A stretch of 64,000 nt of DNA from Lutimaribacter pacificus (GCF_900142185.1 NZ_FQZZ01000001.1:496001-560000); one strand, 5' to 3'; positions 1 through 8,502 are shown, counted from the first letter of the stretch. Notes: generated by a model from the letters alone, not told the origin. Numbers and translations: made by a program.

Positions 1-97
1 GCGCGCGGTGGGGCAGGTGGGCTTTGCCGATATCGCCGCCAGCATCGCGGCGCATCTGGGCGTGCCCTCGCAAGGACCGGGAAAAAGCTTTCTATGA
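1..97 (+). CDS. deoB: Phosphopentomutase, C-terminal end only
   Basis: The window opens inside this gene; only the last 31 codons are present, ending in TGA at 95-97. The tail (VGFADIAASIAAHLGVP, then GPGKSF plus L) matches the C-terminus of phosphopentomutase, which interconverts ribose/deoxyribose 1- and 5-phosphates so that nucleoside sugars can enter central metabolism. It overlaps the next gene by ATGA, so translation of the adenosine deaminase is probably coupled to it. A salvage role fits the add and upp neighbours. Identification rests on a short tail plus context. Confidence 0.8.
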   Translation, partial: RAVGQVGFADIAASIAAHLGVPSQGPGKSFL

Positions 98-1095
98 GTT
101 GGCAATCCTTTCCGAAGATCGAACTGCACCTGCATCACGAAGGCGCCGCGCCGCCCGATTTCATCCGCCGCCTCGCGCAGGAGAAATCGGTGAACCTGTC
201 CGGCGTCTTTGCCGAAGACGGCTCTTACGCCTTCCGCGATTTCGCGCATTTCCTGCAGGTCTACGAGGCCGCGACCGGCGTGTTGAAAACGCCCGACGAT
301 TACGCCCGGCTGACCGCCACGGTGCTGGAGCGCGCGGCGGAGCACGGCGTGATCTATTGCGAAAGTTTCCTGTCGCCCGATTTCTGCGGCGGGCGCGATC
401 TGGGTGCGTGGCGCGAATACCTGCACGCGATACAAGAGGCCGCCGCGCATGCCGAGGCGCAGACCGGCGTCACCCTGCGCGGCATCGTCACCTGCATCCG
501 CCATTTCGGCCCCGACAAGGCCCGCGAAACCGCGATCTGCGCGGCGGAAACCGCGGGCGACTGGATCGTGGGCTTCGGCATGGGCGGGGATGAAACCCGC
601 GGCAGGCAGGGCGATTTCGCCTGGGCCTTCGATTGTGCGCGCGAGGCGGGGCTGAAGCTGACCACACACGCGGGCGAATTCGGCGGCCCGGATGCGGTGC
701 GCCAGGCGCTCGACGATCTGCGCGTCGACCGGATCGGCCACGGCGTGCGCGCCATCGAAGACCCCGCGCTGGTCGACCGGCTGGCCGGGAGCGGGACGGT
801 GCTGGAGGTCTGCCCCCGCTCGAACCTCGCGCTGCGGCTTTATCCCGACATGCGCGCGCATCCCGTCGAACGGCTGCGCGCGGCGGGCGTGCGGGTGACC
901 GTCAATACCGACGATCCGCCGTTTTTCCGCACCACCATGACCCGCGAATACGAGGCGCTGGAACGCGCCTTCGGCTGGGACGAAGAGGTGTTCACGCAGA
1001 TCGCCCGCACCGCGCTGGAGGCCGCGTTTTGCGACGACGCCACGCGTGAAAGGCTGGCAAAGCGGCTTGAGGCAGGTCTGAAAGCGGCCACATAG
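94..1095 (+). CDS. add: Adenosine deaminase
   Basis: 333 residues, the normal length for a bacterial adenosine deaminase, which hydrolyses (deoxy)adenosine to (deoxy)inosine in the cytoplasm. The metal and catalytic motifs are visible in order: HLHHEG at 12-17 (zinc ligands), THAGE at 191-195, GHG with His216, and NTDDP at 271-275 carrying the zinc/catalytic aspartates. The start is fixed by the ATGA overlap with the deoB stop. Together with deoB upstream and upp downstream it forms a nucleoside salvage group. An adenine deaminase assignment is possible for relatives of this fold, but the motif set and the neighbours favour adenosine. Confidence 0.9.
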   Translation: MSWQSFPKIELHLHHEGAAPPDFIRRLAQEKSVNLSGVFAEDGSYAFRDFAHFLQVYEAATGVLKTPDDYARLTATVLERAAEHGVIYCESFLSPDFCGGRDLGAWREYLHAIQEAAAHAEAQTGVTLRGIVTCIRHFGPDKARETAICAAETAGDWIVGFGMGGDETRGRQGDFAWAFDCAREAGLKLTTHAGEFGGPDAVRQALDDLRVDRIGHGVRAIEDPALVDRLAGSGTVLEVCPRSNLALRLYPDMRAHPVERLRAAGVRVTVNTDDPPFFRTTMTREYEALERAFGWDEEVFTQIARTALEAAFCDDATRERLAKRLEAGLKAAT

Positions 1096-1128
1096 CTTGC
1101 CCATCCTGCCGTTCGAGCAATGCACCCT

Positions 1129-1315
1129 GCCCGGAACAGCCGCGCAGCGGCCCGGGCATCGCACGGCCGCCCCCCGGCCGGGCGATTGGCTGCCGTCTGC
1201 ACTCCGTTTCGAGGGAGGAAGTGGCGGGACGATAAATTGCCCATCACAAATGTCGGATCGCCCGACCGCGGCCGTGCGCTGCCCTTCGGGTGCGCTCGAC
1301 TTTAAATGCCGGCTC
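1129..1315 (+). repeat. Structured intergenic repeat, copy A
   Basis: First of three copies of a roughly 187-bp element, 33 bp after the add stop. Positions 1129-1195 are identical to 3668-3734 and 18281-18347. This core holds two nested stem-loops: GCCCGG/CCGGGC enclosing GCCGC-GCA-GCGGC, then ATCGC/GCGAT enclosing GGCCG-CCCCC-CGGCC. A third stem, GTCGG/CCGAC, lies at 1252-1266. The copies align without indels from 1129 on, and A and B stay similar to about 1315. It fills the first half of the 402-bp add-upp gap. Function unknown: an RNA element, a 3' end processing or terminating structure, or a REP/MITE-like repeat are all possible. Confidence 0.85.
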
Positions 1316-1416
1316 CGGGGTGCGAGACAGCCATCGACCGCAGACCGCAGGCGCTCCATCCCCGACGAAACGGAAAAACCCTGGCCGAAATGAAAGGCCG
1401 ATGTGTCGCGTTTCAG

Positions 1417-1433
1417 CCTCCCGATCCGGGAGG
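1417..1433 (+). other. Stem-loop upstream of upp
   Basis: A perfect 7-bp stem (CCTCCCG / CGGGAGG) with a 3-nt ATC loop lies 64 bp before upp, in the second half of the add-upp gap. No T-tract follows, so a simple intrinsic terminator is not supported. The rest of 1316-1497 shows no gene and no promoter I can defend. Confidence 0.4.
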
Positions 1434-1497
1434 AGCCCGTTTCCAAGCCTGTCAAGCTGCGCTAGAACGGCGCAAATCCCGAGACAGGAGCCCGGCC

Positions 1498-2130
1498 ATG
1501 ACCGATCATCTGACCATCGTCGACCACCCGCTGGTGCAGCACAAGCTGACCCTGATGCGCGACAAGACCACCCCCAGCGCCGTGTTCCGCCAGTTGCTGC
1601 ACGAGATCAGCCATTTCCTGACATACGAGATCACCCGCGACCTGCCGATGACCACCAAGACCATCGAAACCCCGATGGCCGAGATGGAGGCGCCGACGCT
1701 CAGGGGCAAGAAACTGGCGCTGGTCAGCATCCTGCGCGCGGGCAACGGGATGCTGGACGGGGTGCTGGACTGCATTCCGCTGGCGCGTGTGGGGTTTGTC
1801 GGGCTCTACCGGGACGAGGCGACGCTGCAACCGGTGCAGTATTACTGCAAGCTGCCCGAGGGCATGAACGACCGCGTGGCGATCGTGGTCGACCCGATGC
1901 TGGCCACCGGCAATTCCTCGGCCGCGGCGATCGACCTGGTCAAGGCGTCGGGCTGCACCGACATCCGTTTCATGTGCCTGCTGGCCGCCCCCGAAGGCGT
2001 GGCCCGCATGAAAGAGGCGCACCCCGATGTGCCCATCGTCACCGCCGCGCTGGACGAGCGGCTGAACGACAAGGGATACATCGTTCCGGGACTAGGTGAT
2101 GCGGGCGATCGCATGTTCGGCACAAAATAA
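1498..2130 (+). CDS. upp: Uracil phosphoribosyltransferase
   Basis: 210 residues. The enzyme joins uracil to PRPP to give UMP in the pyrimidine salvage pathway. The PRPP-binding loop is DPMLATGNS at 132-140; most family members read DPMLATGGS, so Asn for the second Gly is a mild variation. The C-terminal [13 protein letters not shown] at the end is the uracil-binding and closing segment typical of UPRT. ATG 1498 is chosen because ACAGGAG lies just upstream and the protein starts where relatives start; longer readings run into the intergenic repeat region. It probably has its own promoter, given the 402-bp gap after add. Confidence 0.95.
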   Translation: MTDHLTIVDHPLVQHKLTLMRDKTTPSAVFRQLLHEISHFLTYEITRDLPMTTKTIETPMAEMEAPTLRGKKLALVSILRAGNGMLDGVLDCIPLARVGFVGLYRDEATLQPVQYYCKLPEGMNDRVAIVVDPMLATGNSSAAAIDLVKASGCTDIRFMCLLAAPEGVARMKEAHPDVPIVTAALDERLNDKGYIVPGLGDAGDRMFGTK

Positions 2131-2144
2131 AGGGGGTTCACCAA

Positions 2145-2168
2145 GGCAACGCCCTTTACTCGGTTGCC
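2145..2168. terminator. Stem-loop after upp
   Basis: GGCAAC / GTTGCC stem with a 12-nt loop, 15 bp after the upp stop. An A-tract (GAAAAAA) follows on the plus strand rather than a T-tract, so termination of upp transcripts here is only possible, not shown. Confidence 0.3.
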
Positions 2169-2209
2169 GAAAAAAGGCACTCTGCGCGCAGTGAATGCGT
2201 GGGGGCGCC

Positions 2210-3586
2210 ATGAGTTTTGCACGAGTTCTGTCTGTCGCTGTATTGATCGGCCATATCGGGTTCGGCGTCGCCAACGCCCAGTCCCAGATGAAAACCGAGA
2301 TTCCGGCCGAATTTCCGCCCGCCAGCTTCAAGGGCAGCCAATACGTGGACAGCCGCGGCTGCGTCTATATCCGCGCGGGGATCGACGGCAATGTCACCTG
2401 GGTGCCGCGCATGACGCGGGCCCGCCAGCATATCTGCAACGCCCGGCCGACCTTTGCCAGCGCACCCGCGCCGCAGCCGCAACAGACAGCGGCGGCCAGC
2501 ACGGCGACGGTGCTGCCGCCGCCCGCCGATGCGCCGAAACCGAAACCGGCCGCCGCGCCGGCACCCGCGCCGAAACCCCAGCCGGCCAGCCGCCCCGCGC
2601 CGCGTGTCGTGACGGCACAGCCCGCACCCGCGCCGGAACCCGTCCGCGTCGCACCCCCGGCGCCGCAGCGGGTCACGGTCTCGTCCGCGCCACGGCCGGT
2701 TTCCATCGCGCCAGCACCCGCGCCGGTCCGGCAGGTCGCCGTGCCCGCGCGCAAGGTCGGGACGGTGCGCGCGCCGGTGGCGCCCAGCACCGCCACGGGC
2801 TGCCGCTGGGCCTCGCCGCAAAGCGCGCAATACATGCGTGGCAAGGGCGTGCGCTGCGGTCCGCAGGCCGTGTCGCCGGTTTCATCCACGCGGGTGCCCG
2901 CCGCGCGGGGGGCGGGCATCCGCGTGGCCACCGGCCCGCAGGCGATCCGCATTGCGCCGGGCACGCGGGTCGCGCCGCTGCACGTGGCCCGGATGCAGCA
3001 GGCCGCCCATGTCACAGGCCCGGTCCCCGAGGGCTATCGCCTGGTGTGGGAGGACGACCGCCTGAACCCGCACCGCGCGCACCAGACGCTTGAAGGCAAG
3101 CGCATGATGGACCTGCGCTGGACCCGCGATGTGCCGCGCCGCCTGATCGACATGTCGACGGGCCGCGACGTGACGGTGTTCAACCCCGATCTTGTCTATC
3201 CCTATACCTCGATGGAGCAGCAGCAGATGGCGCCGGGATCGCCCGCCCGCGTGTCGACCAAGGGGCAGGCCGTCGCGGCGCAGCCCCGGATGTCGACCCG
3301 CTCGGCCCCCAGGGCGCTGCGCCCCGGCGGCAACGACAAGGCGCTGCGCGTGGCGTCCGGCCATCGCTACGTGCAGGTCGGCAGCTACCCGTCGGACACG
3401 GCCGCGCGCGCGGATGCGGCGCGGCTGAAACGGGCGGGGCTGACGGTGCGGATGGGCACGCTGCATCGCGGCGGCACCACGGCGCGCGTGCTGCTGGCCG
3501 GGCCCTACGGCTCGCCGCAAAGCCTGGGCAACGCGCTCCACGCGGCCCGGCGGGCGGGCTTCCCGGCGGCGGTCACGCGCGAGTAG
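2210..3586 (+). CDS. Exported SPOR-domain protein
   Basis: 458 residues from ATG 2210, preceded by a GGGGG run; an in-frame ATG at 2195 would add five residues and has a poorer ribosome site. Order: signal peptide (about 1-23, ending VANAQ), a small domain with two Cys containing SRGCVYIRAGIDG (about 40-75), a long Pro/Ala-rich linker (about 80-190), a middle region around MMDLRWTRDVPRRL, and a C-terminal SPOR domain starting RYVQVGSYPSDTAARADAAR (about 388-458). SPOR domains bind denuded septal peptidoglycan, so a periplasmic cell-envelope or division-site role is inferred. Partner and exact function are unknown. Confidence 0.8.
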   Translation: MSFARVLSVAVLIGHIGFGVANAQSQMKTEIPAEFPPASFKGSQYVDSRGCVYIRAGIDGNVTWVPRMTRARQHICNARPTFASAPAPQPQQTAAASTATVLPPPADAPKPKPAAAPAPAPKPQPASRPAPRVVTAQPAPAPEPVRVAPPAPQRVTVSSAPRPVSIAPAPAPVRQVAVPARKVGTVRAPVAPSTATGCRWASPQSAQYMRGKGVRCGPQAVSPVSSTRVPAARGAGIRVATGPQAIRIAPGTRVAPLHVARMQQAAHVTGPVPEGYRLVWEDDRLNPHRAHQTLEGKRMMDLRWTRDVPRRLIDMSTGRDVTVFNPDLVYPYTSMEQQQMAPGSPARVSTKGQAVAAQPRMSTRSAPRALRPGGNDKALRVASGHRYVQVGSYPSDTAARADAARLKRAGLTVRMGTLHRGGTTARVLLAGPYGSPQSLGNALHAARRAGFPAAVTRE

Positions 3587-3667
3587 GCGGCGGCGCGTTT
3601 CCGTCAGGCCCCTTGCCGGATGTGTCGGGTGGCCAGGCAGAAATCGACCGGTCGAAAGACACACCCT

Positions 3668-3854
3668 GCCCGGAACAGCCGCGCAGCGGCCCGGGCATCG
3701 CACGGCCGCCCCCCGGCCGGGCGATTGGCTGCCGCAGGTGCCACGCTTTGAGGGAGAATGTGGCTGGACGATAAATTGCCAGTCACAGATGTTGGATCGC
3801 CCGACCGCGGCCATGCGATGCCCTTCGATTGCGCTCGACTTGAAATACCGGCTC
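3668..3854 (+). repeat. Structured intergenic repeat, copy B
   Basis: Second copy, 81 bp after the SPOR gene stop and in the same orientation as copies A and C. The 67-bp core at 3668-3734 is identical to the others. It aligns to copy A over the full 187 bp, through GCGCTCGACTT near the end. The third stem reads GTTGG/CCGAC here; the C-to-T change keeps a U-G pair only if the plus strand is the RNA. The rest of the 362-bp gap 3587-3948, between convergent genes, shows nothing else recognisable. Confidence 0.85.
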
Positions 3855-3948
3855 AGGACGCGCCGCAGACAAACACCTTCATCCCGCCGGGTTCCGCACC
3901 GCATCCGGCAAGAGACCCACATTCCCGCGCGGGCCTTGCCCGGCGTGG

Positions 3949-4980
3949 TCAGCTGCCGCAGATCGCCTGCAGGCGCAGCCAGTCATTGTCGCTCAGCACG
4001 GCGCGGGGCGGCGGGGTGCTGGCAAAGGGATCGGCCTCGATCAGGCCCAGCACCGTCTCACCCGTCATGTCGAGCGCATAGGCATAGGGGGACGAGCGCA
4101 CGCCGGCACGGGCAAAGGCGGCCAGCATCCGGTCGTCGGGCACCGGCAGGTGCTTCACCGCAGGCAGCGTTTCGGCATAGCGTTGCAACGTCTCATCGGG
4201 CAGCGCGCCAGTGGTCAGCAGCCGGAACGAGGCGCGCAGACCGCCCGCGCGCAACAGCCGGTCCAGCGGATCGGACAGCGCCGCACGCTCCTGCGCGGCA
4301 AGGATGTAGCCCGCCACCACGTCGGGATCTTCGTGATCCTCGATCAGCCGCGCGCGCAGCAGGATCTGCCCGCCCGGCAGCATCAGCGCGTCGCGCACCC
4401 CGTCGCGCACCACGGCCAGTTTCGGCACCCGCCCGCCGGGGCCGGGCAGCCGCGCGGCCAGCCGCGCCAGCGCCGCCTGGCCCTGCGGCTCGGCGCAGGC
4501 GGGGCCGGTGACGCGCTGCAACTGGGTGACCAGCGCCGCGCCGATATCGGCGCGCTTGGCGGCGGGCACCACCGACACCGCGTGCTCGCGCAGCGCGCCG
4601 GGCAGCCAGAACACCGCCACCGCCGCCACGGCGGCCGCGCTCAGCCCCAGCATCAGCAGCCGCAGACGGCCGGGATGCGGGCGGCCCCGGTCGATGGCGT
4701 GGCGCAGCTTTTCGATGGCGTCGATCATTTCCCCGGCATCGGCATCCAGTTCCAGCACCTCGTCGGGGTCGCCGTCGGGGTGGAACAGCGCGGGCCTTTC
4801 GCCGGGATTGGCACGCTCGACCGCGGCCAGCGACCAATGTGCCAGCGGCCTGTCCTGCAGGTCCGATATCACCAGCGTGGCGTCGCCGATCGACACCACG
4901 ACCTCGCGTCGCTGCGCCCCGGCGCTTTCACGCCACAGCCCCGTCGCCTCGATCCGCTGGTACTGGGTAAGTGCTGTCAT
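3949..4980 (-). CDS. Membrane protein resembling an inactive M48 peptidase
   Basis: 343 residues, starting at ATG 4980 (MTALTQYQR); longer readings run into ycjX. A cytoplasmic N-terminal region (1-125) precedes one membrane helix (about 125-150, LLMLGLSAAAVAAVAVFWL). The C-terminal part resembles an M48 metallopeptidase core: ALMLPGGQILLRARLI followed by an acidic segment and then VAGYILAAQE, where M48 enzymes have an HExxH zinc helix. The zinc histidines are absent, so it would be a non-catalytic relative. This family link is my reading of local similarity and could be wrong. It is divergent from ycjX and faces repeat copy B. Confidence 0.6.
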   Translation of the reverse strand: MTALTQYQRIEATGLWRESAGAQRREVVVSIGDATLVISDLQDRPLAHWSLAAVERANPGERPALFHPDGDPDEVLELDADAGEMIDAIEKLRHAIDRGRPHPGRLRLLMLGLSAAAVAAVAVFWLPGALREHAVSVVPAAKRADIGAALVTQLQRVTGPACAEPQGQAALARLAARLPGPGGRVPKLAVVRDGVRDALMLPGGQILLRARLIEDHEDPDVVAGYILAAQERAALSDPLDRLLRAGGLRASFRLLTTGALPDETLQRYAETLPAVKHLPVPDDRMLAAFARAGVRSSPYAYALDMTGETVLGLIEADPFASTPPPRAVLSDNDWLRLQAICGS

Positions 4981-5060
4981 CTGCGGGCCTGCCCTGCCTC
5001 TTTGCGTCACAGTAGCACGGGCGCGGAAGCCGGGGCAATTGCCCCGGCGTCCGGGGAAAA

Positions 5061-5090
5061 CCGCGCGGTTTTTCCCCCGGACCGCGCGGT
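5061..5090. promoter_or_regulatory. Palindromic CGCGCGG pair between divergent genes
   Basis: Two CGCGCGG motifs inside ACCGCGCGGT palindromes lie exactly 21 bp apart (5062 and 5083). The first is embedded in a larger near-palindrome, GGGGAAAACCGC / GCGGTTTTTCCCC. The site is in the 139-bp divergent gap between the M48-like gene and ycjX. A pair with the same spacing occurs at 12755. Two helical turns would suit a dimeric or tetrameric repressor, but this is inference. Confidence 0.4.
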
Positions 5091-5119
5091 TCGGGCGGCA
5101 CTGGTAACGCCGGGCGGGC

Positions 5120-6571
5120 ATGTCTATCTTGGGCCCAAAGGATACGGGGGCGCATTTGGTCATTTCCACCATTGCCGACAGCATTGCGCGCGGCGCCGAG
5201 GAAATCGGCGACACGGTTTCCGGCGCGTTCTTCGAGCCGGTGATCCGGCTGGGCGTCACCGGGCTCGCGCGGTCGGGCAAGACGGTGTTCATCACCTCGC
5301 TGGTGGCCAACCTGATGGACCGGGGCCGGATGCCGCAACTGGTGGCCGCCGCCGACGGGCGCATCTCTGCCGCGTTCCTGCAGCCCCAGCCCGACGACAC
5401 GGTGCCGCGCTTCGATTACGAGGCGCATTACGCGTCGCTCACCGCCGATCGGCCGCGCTGGCCCGACAGCACCCGCGCGGTGTCGGAACTGCGGCTGTCG
5501 CTGCGGGTCAGGCCCTCGGGGCTGCTGGGCGGCTTGCAGGGGCCGCGCACGGTGCACCTGGATATCGTCGATTACCCCGGCGAATGGCTGCTGGACCTGG
5601 CGCTGCTGGACAAGGGCTATGCCCAATGGTCGGTCGAGGTGCTGGGCCGCATCGCAGGCCGTGCGCAGGCGGCCGAGTTCCTGGCGCTGGCGCAGGGCAC
5701 GGACGGCACCGCCGGGCATGACGAGCCCACCGCCCGCGCGCTGGCCGACAGCTTTACCGCCTATCTGACGGCGGCGCGCGATGCGGGGTTCTACGACTGC
5801 ACGCCGGGGCGGTTCCTGCTGCCGGGCGATCTGGCGGGCAGCCCGGCGATCACCTTTGCGCCGCTGCCCGGGGCGGAAAACGCCCCGCGCAAATCGCTGG
5901 CGCGCGAGATGGCCCGCCGGTTCGAAGCCTACAAGGCGCAGGTGGTCAAACCGTTCTTCCGCGATCACTTTTCCCGCATCGACCGGCAGGTGGTGCTGGT
6001 CGACGCGCTGGGCGCGATCAACGCGGGGCCGCAGGCGGTCGAGGATATGCGGCTGGCGATGGCCGACATCCTGACGGCGTTTCGCCCCGGCCGGAACGCG
6101 TTCCTGACCCGGCTGCTGCTGGGCCGGCGGGTGGAAAAGATCCTGTTCGCCGCCACCAAGGCCGACCACCTGCATCACAGCCAGCACGCACGGCTGACCG
6201 AGATCATGGAGGCGCTGACCCGCGACGCCCGCGACCGCGCCGATTTCGCCGGGGCCGCGACGCAGGCGATGGCCATCGCCGCGCTGCGCGCCACGACCGA
6301 GGAAACCATAGCCCATGACGGGCAGGCGCTGGACTGCGTGCGCGGCACGCTGCTGGACACCGGCAAGCGCGCGGCCTTCTATCCCGGCGCGCTGCCGGAA
6401 GATCCCAACCGCCTGCTGTCGCCCGCACGCGAGGGGGCGGAAAAATGGCTGGACGCCGATTACCGGATCATGCGCTTCGCACCCGCGCGGCTGACGCTGA
6501 AGCCGGGCGAGGGGCCGCCGCATATCCGGCTGGACCGCGCCGCGCAATTCCTGATCGGCGACCGGCTGTGA
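5120..6571 (+). CDS. ycjX: YcjX family P-loop NTPase (DUF463)
   Basis: 483 residues, cytoplasmic. Walker A is GLARSGKT at 48-55, after FFEPVIRLGVT; a long C-terminal region includes IDRQVVLVDALGAINAG. These match the YcjX family of predicted GTP/ATPases, associated in other bacteria with stress and phage-shock regulons; the biochemical role is not established. ATG 5120 is given; an in-frame TTG at 5156, just before VISTIADSIARGAEE, has a GGGGG tract upstream and could be the real start. The stop overlaps the next gene (GTGA), giving a tight three-gene unit with the acetyltransferase and the YcjF-like protein. Confidence 0.85.
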   Translation: MSILGPKDTGAHLVISTIADSIARGAEEIGDTVSGAFFEPVIRLGVTGLARSGKTVFITSLVANLMDRGRMPQLVAAADGRISAAFLQPQPDDTVPRFDYEAHYASLTADRPRWPDSTRAVSELRLSLRVRPSGLLGGLQGPRTVHLDIVDYPGEWLLDLALLDKGYAQWSVEVLGRIAGRAQAAEFLALAQGTDGTAGHDEPTARALADSFTAYLTAARDAGFYDCTPGRFLLPGDLAGSPAITFAPLPGAENAPRKSLAREMARRFEAYKAQVVKPFFRDHFSRIDRQVVLVDALGAINAGPQAVEDMRLAMADILTAFRPGRNAFLTRLLLGRRVEKILFAATKADHLHHSQHARLTEIMEALTRDARDRADFAGAATQAMAIAALRATTEETIAHDGQALDCVRGTLLDTGKRAAFYPGALPEDPNRLLSPAREGAEKWLDADYRIMRFAPARLTLKPGEGPPHIRLDRAAQFLIGDRL

Positions 6572-7002
6572 GCCGCGCCCCGAAACCCGCCCGCCTGTGG
6601 GAGGCGCCGTTTCTGCTGCGCATCCTGTGGGCGCATGAGGCGCCGGGGGCGCGCCCCCGGCGCACGGATGCGGCGCTGATGCTGCGCCTGATCCGCGATG
6701 GCGCGGTGCGGGTGGCCCGCGATGCGCGCGGGCCGGTCGGTTTCATCGCGCGGCGCGGGCCCATCGTTCTGGCGCTTTACGTGCATCCGCGCGCGCAGGG
6801 CTGTGGGCACGGATCGGCGCTGCTGGCCGAGGCCAAGGCCCATTGCCCGCAACTGGAACTCTGGACCCTGTGCGACAACATTTCCGCGCGCCGGTTCTAT
6901 GCCGGCCACGGCTTTGTCGAGATCGCGCGGGGCCGGGGCCTTGGCAATGACGCGGGCCTGCCCGATATCCACCTTGCCTGGCAAAAGGAGTGCGCCGCAT
7001 GA
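6568..7002 (+). CDS. GNAT-family N-acetyltransferase
   Basis: 144 residues from GTG 6568, which overlaps the ycjX stop (GTGA); the ATGA at its own end overlaps the next gene. The GNAT acetyl-CoA motif is visible in VLALYVHPRAQGCGHGSALL (Q/RxxGxG/A type) at about 66-85, followed by LWTLCDNISARRFYAGHGF, the usual C-terminal 'N..ar.fYe..GF' signature. The acceptor is unknown. Its insertion between ycjX and ycjF with overlaps on both sides suggests a shared function or at least strict co-translation. Confidence 0.85.
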   Translation: MSRAPKPARLWEAPFLLRILWAHEAPGARPRRTDAALMLRLIRDGAVRVARDARGPVGFIARRGPIVLALYVHPRAQGCGHGSALLAEAKAHCPQLELWTLCDNISARRFYAGHGFVEIARGRGLGNDAGLPDIHLAWQKECAA

Positions 7003-7997
7003 CCAACGGCCCGGTTCTGATCGACCTCGAAGGACAGGACAGCGCGCCCGGCCCCGACCGGGCGCCGCCGGTGCCCGATCCCGGCCTGCCCGACCCGCAG
7101 GGCCGCGCGATGCAGACGGTGGCGACGCTGACCGCACGTCGCCCGTCGCGGCTGGCGCGGTGGTTCTGGGGGCTGTTGCTGGCGGTGCTGGGGGCGGTGC
7201 TGTCGGTGGCGGCATGGGATTTCGCCACCGGGCTTATCCAGCGTATCCCGGTTCTGGGCTACGCGGTCAGCGCGCTGATCGTGGCGCTGTTGCTGGTGGC
7301 GCTGGCGGCGGTGCTGCGCGAACTGGCGGCGTTTTCCCGGCTGGCGCGGATCGACAAGCTGCAGGCCCGGGCCGAGGCGGCGCTGGCCGAGGCATCGCTG
7401 GAAAAATCCCGCGCCGTGGTGGCGGAACTGGAACGGCTTTACGCCCACCGGGCCGAGCTGGACTGGAACCGGGACCGGTTTGCCGAACGCCGCGACGAGC
7501 AGTTCGATGCCGCCGCGCTGTTCGCGCTGGCCGAGGCCGAAATGCTGGCCCCGCTGGACGCCGCGGCGCGCGCCGAGGTCGAGGCGGCGGCGCGGCAGGT
7601 CGCCACGGTGACCGCCATCGTGCCGCTGGCGCTGGCCGATGTGGTGGCGGCGCTGACCGCCAATTTGCGGATGATCCGGCGCATCGCGGAAATCTATGGC
7701 GGCCGGTCGGGCGTGCTGGGCTCGTGGCGGCTGACGCGGGCGGTGATGACGCATTTGGTGGCCACCGGCGCGGTGGCGGTGGGCGACGACCTGATCGGTT
7801 CGGTCGCGGGGGGCAACGTGCTGTCGAAACTGTCGCGCCGCTTCGGCGAGGGGATCGTCAACGGCGCGCTGACCGCGCGGGTGGGCATCGCCGCGATGGA
7901 GGTCTGCCGTCCGCTGCCCTTCGGCCGCGCGGCGCGGCCATCGGTGTCGGGAACGGTCAAGCGCGCGCTGGCGGGGCTGTTCGGGTCATCGAAATGA
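6999..7997 (+). CDS. ycjF: YcjF-like membrane protein (DUF697)
   Basis: 332 residues from ATG 6999 (ATGA overlap with the acetyltransferase). A polar N-terminus (1-50) precedes two membrane helices (about 52-78 and 87-110), then a helical Ala/Glu/Arg-rich region (about 120-190) and a C-terminal Gly/Ala-rich domain with VPLALADVVAALTANLRMIR and GDDLIGSVAGGNVLSKLSRR. This layout matches the YcjF/TIGR01620 family, usually encoded next to ycjX. Role unknown; it may anchor or regulate YcjX at the inner membrane. Confidence 0.8.
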   Translation: MTNGPVLIDLEGQDSAPGPDRAPPVPDPGLPDPQGRAMQTVATLTARRPSRLARWFWGLLLAVLGAVLSVAAWDFATGLIQRIPVLGYAVSALIVALLLVALAAVLRELAAFSRLARIDKLQARAEAALAEASLEKSRAVVAELERLYAHRAELDWNRDRFAERRDEQFDAAALFALAEAEMLAPLDAAARAEVEAAARQVATVTAIVPLALADVVAALTANLRMIRRIAEIYGGRSGVLGSWRLTRAVMTHLVATGAVAVGDDLIGSVAGGNVLSKLSRRFGEGIVNGALTARVGIAAMEVCRPLPFGRAARPSVSGTVKRALAGLFGSSK

Positions 7998-8028
7998 GGG
8001 GCCGCGCCACGCCGGCCTGACCGGATCA

Positions 8029-8043
8029 GGGGGCGTTGCCCCC
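8029..8043 (+). terminator. Stem-loop after ycjF
   Basis: GGGGGC-GTT-GCCCCC stem-loop 32 bp after the ycjF stop, followed by a second weak stem (CTCGG / CCGAG) that ends in TATTTTT at 8068-8074. Together they probably terminate the ycjX-GNAT-ycjF transcript. Confidence 0.5.
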
Positions 8044-8064
8044 TCGGCCTGCGGCCTCACCCCC

Positions 8065-8086
8065 GAGTATTTTTGGCAAGATGAAG
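8065..8086 (+). repeat. GAGTATTT...GATGAAG motif, copy 1
   Basis: Reads GAGTATTTTTGGCAAGATG followed by AAG, directly after a stem-loop and between convergent genes. Similar strings lie at 41409 (plus) and 29366 (minus). The T-tract may serve as terminator; the conserved part beyond it (GG-A-GATGAA) is not explained by termination alone. Confidence 0.55.
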
Positions 8087-8094
8087 AGGGAAGG

Positions 8095-8502
8095 TCAGCG
8101 CAGGATCGGCACGCCGCCGGGGCCCTGCATCCGGTCGACCACGCCGGCGCGCAGGGTGCGGCCGATGCGGTGGGCCAGCGCGCTCCAGGCGGCGGCCTTG
8201 TCGGGGGTGAGCTCGTGGCGCAGCACCATGTCGAAAAGGCCCAGCCAGGCGTCGAACATGCCGGGGCGCACATTGCCCGCCTCCTTGTGCACCTGCACCA
8301 CGTTGCCGTCATAGCGCCCGCTGTGCAGGATGGAGGCCTTCCAGAATTCGGTGACCTTCGCCTCGTGCGCGGGCCAGTCGCCGACATGCGCGGCAAAGAC
8401 CGGCCCGAGGCCGGGATGGGCGCGCACATGGGCATAGAACGTGGCGACGACGCGGGCGATCTCGTCCTCGGAAATGTCGAAGCGGGGGGGCAGGGCGGTC
8501 AT
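8095..8502 (-). CDS. Group III truncated hemoglobin
   Basis: 135 residues from ATG 8502 (MTALPPRFDISEDEI); an in-frame ATG at 8532 would add ten, but AAAGGA sits about 12 nt before 8502. The pattern FYAHVRAHPGLGPVF, then FWKASILHSGRYDG and the proximal haem ligand His72 in VQVHKEAG, fits the group III (cyanoglobin-like, TrHb3) family. These small cytoplasmic globins bind O2 or NO, and the usual proposed roles are nitric-oxide detoxification or redox chemistry. It is divergent from ileS across a 257-bp gap. Confidence 0.85.
   Translation of the reverse strand: MTALPPRFDISEDEIARVVATFYAHVRAHPGLGPVFAAHVGDWPAHEAKVTEFWKASILHSGRYDGNVVQVHKEAGNVRPGMFDAWLGLFDMVLRHELTPDKAAAWSALAHRIGRTLRAGVVDRMQGPGGVPILR

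Noticed and set aside
1129-1250. Minus-strand open frame shared by the three repeats (reading AANRPAGGRPCDARAAARLF)
   Set aside because: The frame is open in all copies, but differences between copies are mostly amino-acid changing and no ribosome site is conserved.
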